Assembly: GCA_026399015.1 (NCBI GenBank)
Contig: JAPLRS010000028.1
Location: 49,075 to 113,074 of the forward strand
From: Methylococcales bacterium
Lineage (GTDB): Bacteria; Pseudomonadota; Gammaproteobacteria; Methylococcales; Methylomonadaceae
Length of the DNA stretch: 64,000 nucleotides
Direction: 5' to 3'
The notes below the pieces were generated by a model. The model was not told the DNA's origin and did not search any database. It worked only from the letters and a program-made list of their open reading frames with translations. Both the position numbers and the translations under genes were made by a program. Position 1 is the first letter of the stretch, and each line of letters starts with the position of its first letter. Shown here piece by piece: positions 55,285 through 64,000 of this stretch.

Positions 55285-57822
55285 ATGAACACTAAAAAAA
55301 ATCTAGTTGTCATTGGTAATGGCATGGTGGGGCAACATTTCTTAGCACAACTCGTTGCCAGCCCTATTAAAGATGAATACAACATCACTACTTTTTGCGA
55401 AGAATCTAGAGTAGCTTATGATCGCGTGCATCTTTCTGCTTTCTTTTCTGGAAAAACAGCTGAAGACTTATCATTAGTTGAAGTTAACTTTTTTGAGCAA
55501 CATGGCATTCATCTGCTCTTAGGTGACAAAGCCGCTAAGATTGATCGAGCTACCAAAACTATTACTTCTGCACTAGGTCATACAGTCTCTTATGACAAAT
55601 TAGTTTTAGCCACAGGTTCATTTCCTTTTGTGCCACCTGTCCCCGGACACGATAGACCGCAATGTTTAGTGTATAGAACCATTGAAGACCTTGAGGCCAT
55701 TGCAACAGCCGCGAATAAAAGCAAAGTGGGCGTGGTGGTGGGTGGGGGGTTATTAGGCTTAGAAGCCGCTAAAGCCTTAAAAGATCTAGGTTTAAAAACT
55801 CACGTAGTTGAATTTGCGCCCCGATTAATGGCAGTACAATTAGATGAAGCGGGTGGTGCGTTATTAAGAAACAAAATTGAACAACTAGGGGTCACCGTTC
55901 ATACAAATAGAAACACCCAATTAATTACTGATGGCGAAGAGTGTCTAAACAAAATGTGCTTTGCCGATGGCGAAGAACTCGAAACAGATATTATCTTATT
56001 CTCGGCAGGCATTAGACCTAGGGATGATATCGCTAGAGATTGTAAACTTGAAGTGGGTGCACGTGGTGGCATTGTTATCGACAATCAATGTAAAACCTCA
56101 GACCCAGACATTTATGCGATTGGGGAGTGTGCCTTATGGAATAACATGATTTATGGCTTGGTCGCTCCAGGTTATGCCATGGCTCGAACAGTTGTTGCAG
56201 ATTTGGCGCATCAAAGTGCGAGTTTTATGGGTGCCGACATGAGTACTAAATTAAAACTCATGGGCGTTGATGTCGCCAGTATCGGTGATGCACATGCGAA
56301 AACACCGGGTGCTCTTATCTATACATACCAAAATGGTGAATTAGAAATCTACAAACGCCTAGTCGTCAGCCCTGATAAAAAGAACTTACTCGGCGCTGTA
56401 TTAGTGGGTGATGCCAGCAGTTATAGCACCTTATTACAGTATTGCTTAAACGGTATCCAACTCCCCGCACAACCCGATAGTTTAATCTTACCCAGTCTTA
56501 GCGCAGAACCCGCAGGCCTAGGCCCAGATGCTTTACCTAACACGGCACAAATCTGTTCTTGTTATGACGTCAGTAAGGGGGATATTTGTCAGGCAGTTGC
56601 TGCTGGCTGCCATACCGTAGGCGCATTAAAAGCAGAAACCAAAGCCGGTTCGGGTTGTGGAGGTTGCGCAGCCTTAGTTAAATCTGTATTAAATTCAGAA
56701 TTGGCTAAACAAGGTGTAGAAGTCAATACCGATCTTTGCGAACATTTTGCATATACGCGCCAAGAACTGTTTACGCTCATTAAAGTCGAAAAGATCAGGA
56801 CCTTTGATGACTTGCTCGACAAACATGGCAAAGGCTTGGGTTGTGAAATTTGCAAGCCGACTGTCGCGTCGATTCTTGCCTCCAACTGGAACGACTTTAT
56901 TTTAAAAACGGAACACGCGCCCCTACAAGATACCAATGATGCCTTTTTAGCCAATATCCAAAAAGATGGTACTTACTCAGTGGTTCCGCGTATTGCGGGT
57001 GGCGAGATCACCCCCGATAAACTTATAGTGTTAGGTCAGATAGGTAAAAAGTATCAACTGTATACCAAAATCACCGGTGGACAACGGGTTGATTTATTCG
57101 GTGCACGAGTTGAACAACTCCCTCTTATTTGGAAAGAACTCATTGATGCTGGCTTTGAATCTGGACATGCCTACGGTAAATCTTTGCGCACCGTTAAATC
57201 CTGTGTTGGCAGTAATTGGTGTCGTTATGGTGTAGATGACAGTGTTGGACTCGCCATAGAACTAGAGAACCGCTACAAAGGCCTTCGCTCACCGCATAAA
57301 ATAAAATTTGCCGTATCCGGTTGCACACGAGAATGTGCAGAAGCGCAAGGAAAAGATATTGGTGTTATTGCAACAGAAACTGGCTGGAGCTTATATGTCT
57401 GTGGTAATGGGGGCATGAAACCCAGACACGCCGATTTATTTGCCACCAGCTTAGATAAAGCCACCTTAATTAAATATATTGACCGCTTTTTAAGCTTTTA
57501 CATTCAAACAGCTGATCGATTACAACGCACCTCGGTATGGATGGAAAACATGGCGGGCGGACTAGATCATCTAAAAGAGGTCATCATTAACGATAGCTTA
57601 GGATTATGTGACCAATTAGAAGCTCAGATGCAGCATGTCGTTGATACTTATCAGTGCGAATGGAAATCAACCCTTGAAGATGAAGCCAAATTAAAGCGTT
57701 TTAGACCTTTTGTTAATAGTGCACAATCTGACCCATCTATTGAGTTTATAGAAGAACGTGGGCAAATCCGTCCAGCAGAACCTAGCCCACAAAAACACTT
57801 TAAAATGGTAGAGGTGGCGTAA
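55285..57822 (+). CDS. nirB: NADH-dependent nitrite reductase large subunit NirB
   Basis: An 845-residue cytoplasmic enzyme that reduces nitrite to ammonium. FAD/NAD domain (VVIGNGMVGQHF, VVVGGGLLGLEAAKAL, YAIGECALW), a BFD-like [2Fe-2S] domain (ICSCYDVSKGD ... GSGCGGCAAL), a second Cys pair (GLGCEICKPTVAS), the nitrite/sulfite reductase repeat (FGARVEQLPLIWKELIDAGF) and the sirohaem-4Fe4S ligands in SCVGSNWCRYGVDD and SGCTRECAEAQGKD. The ATG at 55285 has a GAGG site. The stop overlaps the nirD start (TAATG). Confidence 0.96.
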   Translation: MNTKKNLVVIGNGMVGQHFLAQLVASPIKDEYNITTFCEESRVAYDRVHLSAFFSGKTAEDLSLVEVNFFEQHGIHLLLGDKAAKIDRATKTITSALGHTVSYDKLVLATGSFPFVPPVPGHDRPQCLVYRTIEDLEAIATAANKSKVGVVVGGGLLGLEAAKALKDLGLKTHVVEFAPRLMAVQLDEAGGALLRNKIEQLGVTVHTNRNTQLITDGEECLNKMCFADGEELETDIILFSAGIRPRDDIARDCKLEVGARGGIVIDNQCKTSDPDIYAIGECALWNNMIYGLVAPGYAMARTVVADLAHQSASFMGADMSTKLKLMGVDVASIGDAHAKTPGALIYTYQNGELEIYKRLVVSPDKKNLLGAVLVGDASSYSTLLQYCLNGIQLPAQPDSLILPSLSAEPAGLGPDALPNTAQICSCYDVSKGDICQAVAAGCHTVGALKAETKAGSGCGGCAALVKSVLNSELAKQGVEVNTDLCEHFAYTRQELFTLIKVEKIRTFDDLLDKHGKGLGCEICKPTVASILASNWNDFILKTEHAPLQDTNDAFLANIQKDGTYSVVPRIAGGEITPDKLIVLGQIGKKYQLYTKITGGQRVDLFGARVEQLPLIWKELIDAGFESGHAYGKSLRTVKSCVGSNWCRYGVDDSVGLAIELENRYKGLRSPHKIKFAVSGCTRECAEAQGKDIGVIATETGWSLYVCGNGGMKPRHADLFATSLDKATLIKYIDRFLSFYIQTADRLQRTSVWMENMAGGLDHLKEVIINDSLGLCDQLEAQMQHVVDTYQCEWKSTLEDEAKLKRFRPFVNSAQSDPSIEFIEERGQIRPAEPSPQKHFKMVEVA

Positions 57823-58157
57823 TGACCCAATGGCAAACCCTATGTAATCTTGATGATTTACCAGCAGACTCCGGTATTTGTGCTTTGATAGATGAGTTAC
57901 AAATCGCCTTATTTTATGTAGCCAAAATGCAAACGGTATTTGCATTACATAACTATGACCCCTTCGCTAAAGCCCATGTTTTATCTCGAGGTATTATTGG
58001 AGACGTCAATGGTGATCCCGTCGTAGCTTCACCTATTTATAAGCAACATTTCAAACTAACGACAGGAGAATGTATCGAAGATACTTCGGTTAAGATTGCC
58101 TCTTACCCCGTGCGGATAAACAATCAACATATTGAAATAAAACTTACCCATGGCTAA
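57822..58157 (+). CDS. nirD: Nitrite reductase small subunit NirD
   Basis: A 111-residue Rieske-fold subunit. WQTLCNLDDLPADSG, FALHNYDPFAKAHVLSRGIIGD and ASPIYKQHFKLTTGECIED match NirD of the enterobacterial type. As in that type, the Cys/His pairs of true Rieske proteins are absent, so it has no iron-sulphur cluster and is structural. It shares one base with the nirB stop and overlaps the next gene by 8 bases, so translation is coupled. Confidence 0.93.
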   Translation: MTQWQTLCNLDDLPADSGICALIDELQIALFYVAKMQTVFALHNYDPFAKAHVLSRGIIGDVNGDPVVASPIYKQHFKLTTGECIEDTSVKIASYPVRINNQHIEIKLTHG

Positions 58158-59361
58158 GTTAGTCGTCATTGGTAATGGTATGGCCGGCATGCGTACCCTT
58201 GAAGAAATACTTAAATCGGCCCCAAAGCAATACGACATTACAGTATTTGGATCTGAGCCGCATGGTAATTACAACCGAATTATGCTGTCCTCTGTGTTAA
58301 GTGGCGAAAAGGCGCTGGATGAGATATTCATTAATGATCAAGCGTGGTATGACCAACATAACATTACCCTTTATAGCGGCGCCTCAAAAACGGTCACGCG
58401 CATTGATCGCCAACAGAGAAAGGTCTATACCCAAGATGGCACGGTTGCTGACTATGATCGCTTATTGATTAGCACGGGTTCTAAGCCTACTATATCCAAT
58501 GTCCCCGGCAATCAATTAGCGGGCATTATTAGTTTTAGAGATATTGCGGATGTTTCTAAAATGCTCGCCTACAGCCAAACTCATCGAAATGCCATTATAT
58601 TAGGCGGAGGATTATTAGGTTTAGAAGCCGCTAATGGTTTAGCTTTAAGAGGCATGACCGTAACGGTAATCCATAACAATGCAGTGTTATTGAATCGCCA
58701 AATGGATAAAGCCGCAGGCATATTATTACAAAAGGAACTGGAAGCAAAAGGCTTAAACTTTAAAATGGCTTGCCAAGTTGAGCAACTATTAGGTGATGAT
58801 CAACAGCACATTAAAACAGTTCGGCTCACCGATGGCTCTGAACTAGAATGTGATTTATTGGTTATGGCTATTGGGGTTCGACCTAATAAAGCCTTGGCTG
58901 AAGCCGCTGGGCTTTATTGTGAGCAAGGTATTATAGTGAATGATACCCTACAAACTTATGACCCTAAAATCTATGCCGTAGGTGAATGTATTCAACACAG
59001 AGGTCAAACTTTCGGTTTAGTTGCACCCGTATTTGAGCAAGCTAAAGTGTGCGCCAATCACTTAACTGGACATGGTGTAGCACAATATCTAACATTACCC
59101 ACAGCCACAAAACTTAAAGTAACAGGTATACAGGTTTTTTCCATAGGTGACTTTATAGGGGATGATACGACTGAAACGATACAATTTACGGATACCAGCC
59201 TAGGTATTTATAAAAAACTGGTGCTGAAAGCAAATAAACTGGTTGGTGCGGTATTATATGGTGATACCCAAGATGGATATTGGTATCAAGAATTACTTGA
59301 AAAAGCACAACCCATTACCAGCATTCGAGATCAGCTCATTTTTGGAAAAGCGTATGTCTAA
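58150..59361 (+). CDS. FAD/NAD(P)-dependent reductase (NasB-type electron-transfer subunit)
   Basis: A 403-residue flavoprotein with two Rossmann folds: FAD-binding LVVIGNGMAGMRTLEE and NAD(P)-binding AIILGGGLLGLEAANGL, plus the GD-like motif IYAVGECIQH. It is the same kind of domain as the N-terminal part of NirB (NYNRIMLSSVLSG against YDRVHLSAFFSG), which suggests a duplication. It lacks the NirB catalytic half. Its place, overlapping nirD and nasA by 8 bases each, points to electron delivery from NADH to the nitrate reductase, as NasB does in some bacteria. Confidence 0.85.
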   Translation: MAKLVVIGNGMAGMRTLEEILKSAPKQYDITVFGSEPHGNYNRIMLSSVLSGEKALDEIFINDQAWYDQHNITLYSGASKTVTRIDRQQRKVYTQDGTVADYDRLLISTGSKPTISNVPGNQLAGIISFRDIADVSKMLAYSQTHRNAIILGGGLLGLEAANGLALRGMTVTVIHNNAVLLNRQMDKAAGILLQKELEAKGLNFKMACQVEQLLGDDQQHIKTVRLTDGSELECDLLVMAIGVRPNKALAEAAGLYCEQGIIVNDTLQTYDPKIYAVGECIQHRGQTFGLVAPVFEQAKVCANHLTGHGVAQYLTLPTATKLKVTGIQVFSIGDFIGDDTTETIQFTDTSLGIYKKLVLKANKLVGAVLYGDTQDGYWYQELLEKAQPITSIRDQLIFGKAYV

Positions 59362-62023
59362 TTCTCACAGCACTATTCAAACGACCTGCCCTTACTGCGG
59401 TGTAGGTTGTGGCATCAGTGCGGTTGTTAATCAAACTCAGCACAGCGTTGATATTAAAGGTGATCAAACGCACCCGGCTAATGCCGGTCGACTATGTTCA
59501 AAAGGTTCAGCATTAGGTGACACGATTAGTTTAGAAGGTCGCTTATTAGAGCCGCATATCAACGGACAAGTCGTCGATTGGGATGACGCCTTATCGTTAG
59601 TCGCTAACACTTTTAAAGAGACAATTAACAAATTCGGTCCAGATTCGGTAGCAATCTATGGCTCTGGACAATTATTAACCGAAGACTACTACGTCGCCAA
59701 CAAACTGATGAAAGGCTTTATCGGCAGCGCCAATATGGATACCAACAGCCGCTTATGTATGTCGTCTTCTGTGGCGGGCCATAAACGCGCCTTTGGTGCA
59801 GATACTGTCCCCGGTTGTTATGAAGATTTAGACCTCGCTGATTTAATCATTTTAATTGGCTCTAATACCGCCTGGTGTCATCCCGTTATCTTTCAACGCA
59901 TTCGCACCGCCAAACAAGCTCGACCTGACTTAAAAGTAGTAGTGATTGACCCACGCCGCACGGCAACCTGTGATTTAGCCGACTTACATTTACCACTGGC
60001 AAGTGGCAGTGATGCTATTTTATTTAATGGCCTATTAAGCTATTTAAATAAGGAAAAGGCACTTAATCAAGTCTATATCGACAGGCACACTGAAGGCTTT
60101 AGCCTAGCCTTACAAACCGCTGAATTGGGTGCTAATAACCTTGCTGACATCGCTGCTCAATGTCAACTAGACGCAGCCGATGTGCAATATTTTTATGATT
60201 TATTCAAAGATAATGAAAAAGTCATGAGTCTATATAGCCAGGGCATTAACCAATCATCGTCGGGTACCGATAAAGTCAATGCGATTATTAATTGTCATTT
60301 AGCGACGGGCAGAATTGGCCAATCGGGCATGGGACCTTTTTCCCTCACTGGTCAACCCAATGCTATGGGTGGTCGTGAAGTGGGAGGTTTAGCGCATCAA
60401 TTAGCCGCGCACATGGACTTTTCTAAAGCAGAAGATGTTAATCGAGTTGCGCGTTTTTGGGGATCAAACAATATCGCCACAAAACCGGGTCTACCTGCTG
60501 TAGACCTCTTTAATGCCATGGCAGCAGGTCAAATTAAAGCCGTCTGGATTATGGGCACTAATCCAGTGGTGAGTATGCCGAATGCTGATCTTGTTAAACG
60601 CGCCTTAGAACGTTGTGATTTTGTCGTGGTATCCGATTGTATTGCGCAAACAGACACTAGCGGATTGGCACATGTATTACTCCCTGCTTTAGGCTGGAGT
60701 GAGAAAGACGGCACCGTGACTAATTCTGAACGCAGAATTTCTCGGCAACGCGCCTTATTTAAACCAGCAGGTAATGCCAAAGCCGATTGGTGGATACTCT
60801 CTCGAGTTGCTCAGCGCATGGGCTTTACTGATGAATTTAACTATAGTAATCCCTCTGAAGTTTTTACTGAACATGCGGCATTATCTGGATTTGAAAACGA
60901 TGCCGTGTATGGTTACAGAGATTTTGATATCTCTGGCTTAGCCACACTGGATCAACAAAGTTATGAAAAACTACAACCCATACAATGGCCGGTAAACGCT
61001 CGTAACCCAAAAGGTAGCGCGCGAATGTTTGTTGATGGTCAGTATTTTACGCCTACCGGTAAAGCCCAATTTATTGCTATTACACCTAGAGCACCCGTTA
61101 ATTTACCCAATGCTGCTTACCCTTTAATCTTAAATACAGGACGATTAAGGGATCAGTGGCATACCATGACCCGCACGGCTCTATCAGCAAAACTTAATCA
61201 ACATAGCCCAGAACCCTGCGTTGAAATACATCCTCTTGATGCCACAAAATATAATGTAACTGCAGATGCCTTAGCAGAACTTGAAAGTGCATGGGGCAAG
61301 ATGCTGGCTAGAGTTAAGATAACGGATGAACAAAAAGCCGGTAATGTCTTTGTACCCATGCATTGGACAGCCCAATATGCCAGTGATAGTCGTATGGGGG
61401 CCTTAGTTAATCCAGAAGTCGATCCGATCTCTAAGCAACCCGAAAACAAACATACGCCTGTCCGTATCAAACCCTATCAAGCAATTTGGCAAGGTTTCAT
61501 TTTATCCAGACACCCTTTACACCTGAATGATGTCGCTTATCGAGTAAATAGCAAAGGTGACTATTTCTATCGTTATGAATTGGCGGGGCAGCAATTACCT
61601 GAAACTTGGTTAAAGGCACTTCAAGACGCTTTAAATTCTAAGGTAACCGAAAACTCAGATTGGCAAACCTATCAAGATGCTAGTTTAGGCAATTATCGAG
61701 CAGCACAATTTACTAATGGGCGCTTAAATACTGTTACCTTTATAGCGGCTGATCATAAGCTACCCGAACGGAGTTGGTTAAGTAGCTTATTTGCTAAAGA
61801 AACCCTTATACCTGAAGAACGGATGGCACTGCTCAGCGGGTTACCACCCAAAGGCAGTCATAATTCAGGAAAAGTGGTCTGTGCCTGTTTTAATATTGGC
61901 GAGAAGACAATAAGCGCGTGTATTAAAGAAAAACAACTCAAAACACATCAAGAGGTAGGGCAATGCTTAAAAGCGGGGACTAATTGTGGTTCGTGCATCC
62001 CAGAGATTAAAGCACTGTTGTAA
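59354..62023 (+). CDS. nasA: Assimilatory nitrate reductase catalytic subunit NasA
   Basis: An 889-residue molybdoenzyme. N-terminal [4Fe-4S] motif TCPYCGVGCG with a later Cys in RLCSKG; bis-MGD domains with the probable Mo-ligand Cys in TNSRLCMSSSVAG; GPFSLTGQPNAMGGREVGG and LNTGRLRDQWHTMTRT are NasA/NapA signatures; and a C-terminal BFD-like domain (VCACFNIGEKT ... GTNCGSCIPE). The ATG at 59354 overlaps the reductase stop by 8 bases; upstream frame in that gene is not used. No Tat signal, as expected for a cytoplasmic enzyme. Confidence 0.95.
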   Translation: MSNSHSTIQTTCPYCGVGCGISAVVNQTQHSVDIKGDQTHPANAGRLCSKGSALGDTISLEGRLLEPHINGQVVDWDDALSLVANTFKETINKFGPDSVAIYGSGQLLTEDYYVANKLMKGFIGSANMDTNSRLCMSSSVAGHKRAFGADTVPGCYEDLDLADLIILIGSNTAWCHPVIFQRIRTAKQARPDLKVVVIDPRRTATCDLADLHLPLASGSDAILFNGLLSYLNKEKALNQVYIDRHTEGFSLALQTAELGANNLADIAAQCQLDAADVQYFYDLFKDNEKVMSLYSQGINQSSSGTDKVNAIINCHLATGRIGQSGMGPFSLTGQPNAMGGREVGGLAHQLAAHMDFSKAEDVNRVARFWGSNNIATKPGLPAVDLFNAMAAGQIKAVWIMGTNPVVSMPNADLVKRALERCDFVVVSDCIAQTDTSGLAHVLLPALGWSEKDGTVTNSERRISRQRALFKPAGNAKADWWILSRVAQRMGFTDEFNYSNPSEVFTEHAALSGFENDAVYGYRDFDISGLATLDQQSYEKLQPIQWPVNARNPKGSARMFVDGQYFTPTGKAQFIAITPRAPVNLPNAAYPLILNTGRLRDQWHTMTRTALSAKLNQHSPEPCVEIHPLDATKYNVTADALAELESAWGKMLARVKITDEQKAGNVFVPMHWTAQYASDSRMGALVNPEVDPISKQPENKHTPVRIKPYQAIWQGFILSRHPLHLNDVAYRVNSKGDYFYRYELAGQQLPETWLKALQDALNSKVTENSDWQTYQDASLGNYRAAQFTNGRLNTVTFIAADHKLPERSWLSSLFAKETLIPEERMALLSGLPPKGSHNSGKVVCACFNIGEKTISACIKEKQLKTHQEVGQCLKAGTNCGSCIPEIKALL

Positions 62024-62112
62024 GAAGGATATTTATAACATTCAGGAAAAATTCCTAGTCAAAAACTTTTATAATAACAAAACACTTTGTTATTTAAATA
62101 TCCATAAGATTT

Positions 62113-64000
62113 ATGACTTACCGTTTGCTTCGTAAACACTTTTTATTAGTTCTTTTACCGCTATCCTTAATTACCCTTGCTTACGCTGAAACTGAGCCAA
62201 AAACAACGACCGATAAAAAAGTTAACGTTAAATCGACTACAGAAAACGATAACAAAACTCCGCCCGTTGATGTTTTTGAACTCCCTGACGTAGAAGTCAT
62301 AGGCACGACTCCGATTGGCTCCAACGGCCTCGCCTTAAAGAAAATATCGGGCAATGTGCAAACGGTTGAAGATGAGGATATTAAAAGACACGAATCTATC
62401 AACCTGCCTGACTTTTTGAATCGCAAGTTACAAAGCGTCAATATCAATGACACGCAAAATAACCCCTATCAACCTGATATTAGTTACCGTGGCTTTACAG
62501 CTTCCCCGGTTTTAGGCACGCCAGCAGGCATTTCTGTTTATCAAGACGGTGTTCGTGTAAATGAGGCTTTTGGTGACACCATTAACTGGGACTTAATTCC
62601 ACAAATTGCCATTTCCAGCATGGAAATGATGCCGGGATCTAATCCTCTATTTGGCTTAAACACCTTGGGTGGTGCCCTATCCCTAAGGACAAAAAGTGGT
62701 CGTAGTCATCCTGGCTATAATGCGCAAGCCAGTGGCGGCTCCTTTGGTCGCCAAAACTATCAAGCTGAAGTAGGTGGTTCAAAGGACAAATTTGATTGGT
62801 ACTTTGCTGGCAACGTCTTTCATGAAGATGGCTGGCGTCCCTACTCGCCAACACAAGTTCATCAAGGTTTTGGCAAAATTGGTTGGGAAGATGACAAAAC
62901 TGATATCGACCTCTCATTTACATTTGCAGACAACAATATGCAAGGCGTAGGCCCAGTGCAACAAGATTTATTGCAACAAAACTGGAAGGCTTTTAATACC
63001 GCACCCGATGTTACTAAAAATACACTGTATTTTTTTAACTTGAAAGGTAATCATTGGATTACAGATCAATTACAACTCAGTGGCACTACTTATAATCGTA
63101 ACAACGATACATTTAGTCTAAATTCTAATACAGGCGATACAAACCAAACCTGCGGTACCTATGCTGATTATGTAAGTGGAGATCCCAGTCTAGGTTGTTC
63201 ACCCTACCCTGCTTCATTTCAAGCCAGTCGAGCTAAACAGAACGGCACGGGCATTAATCTTCAGTTAACTTCAGACTATCAAGTCTTAAAACATGACAAT
63301 CAATTTATTGTGGGTGGCGGTTATAATCACGCAACGACTGGCTATAAAATTGGTGAGCAAAACGCCACTTTTACACCCAATTTTTATGAAGTTGCAGTTG
63401 AACCTTTAAGCACGACAGTCGATATCAAAGGTGAAAGTGTTTACTCCAATGTATTTGCCACCAATACGTTTTCGGTCTTTGATTGGATGCATGTCAATGC
63501 CGCCGCTAACTGGTTACAAGCCCAAGTTCAAACCTTTGACCACATGGGCACAGCACTCAATGGCAATAATACTTTCTCGCGAGTCAACCCTTCAGCTGGC
63601 GTAACATTTAATCCTTTTGATGCCTTAGCACTTAAAACTCCACTTCAAGATTTTACTACCTATTTTAACTACAATGAAGGTTTTAGAGCGCCAACACCGG
63701 TAGAACTAACCTGTGCAGATCCAACGGCGCCCTGCTCTTTACCTAATAGTTTTGTGTCAGACCCGCCACTTAAAGCAGTGGTTTCTCATACCTTAGAAAC
63801 GGGCTTAAGAGGTAAATTCAGCGCAGCACTTAAATGGAATTTATCTTTTTATGAAACCATCAATACCAATGATATTTTGTTTCAGAATATTGATACCAAA
63901 AGTGGTTACTTTAGCAATATTGGTAAAACTAAACGCCAAGGGATCGAATTTGGCTTAAATGGTTTAGCCTTTGATAAACTGAATTGGTATATTAACTACG
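62113..64000 (+). CDS. TonB-dependent outer-membrane receptor (3' partial)
   Basis: Open from the ATG at 62113 to the window end, about 629 codons. Signal peptide MTYRLLRKHFLLVLLPLSLI... ends AYA. A Lys/Thr/Asp-rich spacer precedes the plug domain (LPDVEVIGTTP, GNVQTVEDEDIKRH, NPLFGLNTLGGALSLRTKSGR), then barrel strands. An N-terminal TonB box-like element is not evident; DVEVIGTTP is a candidate. The ligand is unknown. The gene lies 90 bases after nasA on the same strand and so may deliver a cofactor (for example metal) to the nitrate island; that is inference. Confidence 0.85.
   Translation, partial: MTYRLLRKHFLLVLLPLSLITLAYAETEPKTTTDKKVNVKSTTENDNKTPPVDVFELPDVEVIGTTPIGSNGLALKKISGNVQTVEDEDIKRHESINLPDFLNRKLQSVNINDTQNNPYQPDISYRGFTASPVLGTPAGISVYQDGVRVNEAFGDTINWDLIPQIAISSMEMMPGSNPLFGLNTLGGALSLRTKSGRSHPGYNAQASGGSFGRQNYQAEVGGSKDKFDWYFAGNVFHEDGWRPYSPTQVHQGFGKIGWEDDKTDIDLSFTFADNNMQGVGPVQQDLLQQNWKAFNTAPDVTKNTLYFFNLKGNHWITDQLQLSGTTYNRNNDTFSLNSNTGDTNQTCGTYADYVSGDPSLGCSPYPASFQASRAKQNGTGINLQLTSDYQVLKHDNQFIVGGGYNHATTGYKIGEQNATFTPNFYEVAVEPLSTTVDIKGESVYSNVFATNTFSVFDWMHVNAAANWLQAQVQTFDHMGTALNGNNTFSRVNPSAGVTFNPFDALALKTPLQDFTTYFNYNEGFRAPTPVELTCADPTAPCSLPNSFVSDPPLKAVVSHTLETGLRGKFSAALKWNLSFYETINTNDILFQNIDTKSGYFSNIGKTKRQGIEFGLNGLAFDKLNWYINY

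Overview
The window reads as the chromosome of an AT-rich gammaproteobacterium. The housekeeping genes (ispB, yfbR, recG, ubiC, dnaE, rne, rluC, sppA, pgsA, uvrC) are gammaproteobacterial in type. A VPLPA/PEP-CTERM exported protein, a MASE1-CHASE histidine kinase, an NhaD antiporter, c-type cytochromes with beta-barrel character and an assimilatory nitrate island fit a Methylococcales-like methanotroph. That placement is inference, because no methane-oxidation gene lies in the window.

Layout. 1-2.8 kb: the 3' end of ispB, a small acidic protein, the nucleotidase yfbR and an MntA/HepT toxin-antitoxin pair. 3-9 kb: an accessory stretch of unrecognised proteins and lipoproteins, a truncated gene, a complete IS5-family element and a MITE-like inverted-repeat pair. 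9.4-27.4 kb: a core block with tRNA-Lys, ridA-recG-ubiC, a csp gene, efpL-rlmG, uspA, dnaE and rne converging on one shared terminator, then rluC-HAD-sppA-methyltransferase. 27.5-31.5 kb: a very AT-rich, gene-poor island. It holds two solo IS630-type helix-turn-helix proteins that share a 44-bp leader (42/44 identical), a VPLPA-CTERM metalloprotease, a 21-bp-period tandem array of about 20 units and a fibronectin-like exported protein. 31.5-36.7 kb: two sensor kinases and two response regulators on one strand. 36.8-44 kb: a small Cys-containing protein, a TetR regulator, pgsA/uvrC/nhaD and two cytochrome-like proteins. 44.5-47.6 kb: glgX and a hexose-phosphate mutarotase.

47.7-64 kb: a nitrate-assimilation island transcribed in one direction. 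A NasT-like ANTAR protein with a receiver lacking its phospho-Asp and a protein of three GAF-like repeats precede nrtA-nrtB-nrtCD (ABC nitrate importer, both ATPases fused), an outer-membrane porin, nirB-nirD, a FAD reductase, nasA and the start of a TonB-dependent receptor. Ahead of nrtA the DNA shows a -24/-12 (sigma-54) promoter, two hairpins that both carry AAAGGC hexaloops, and a strong terminator. This is the architecture of ANTAR-controlled antitermination. Nitrate would be imported by NrtABCD, reduced to nitrite by NasA with the FAD reductase, and reduced to ammonium by NirBD.

The most unusual content is (i) the ANTAR/triple-GAF module in the place where NasS would be expected, and (ii) the solo-HTH/leader pair, whose leader is better conserved than its protein.
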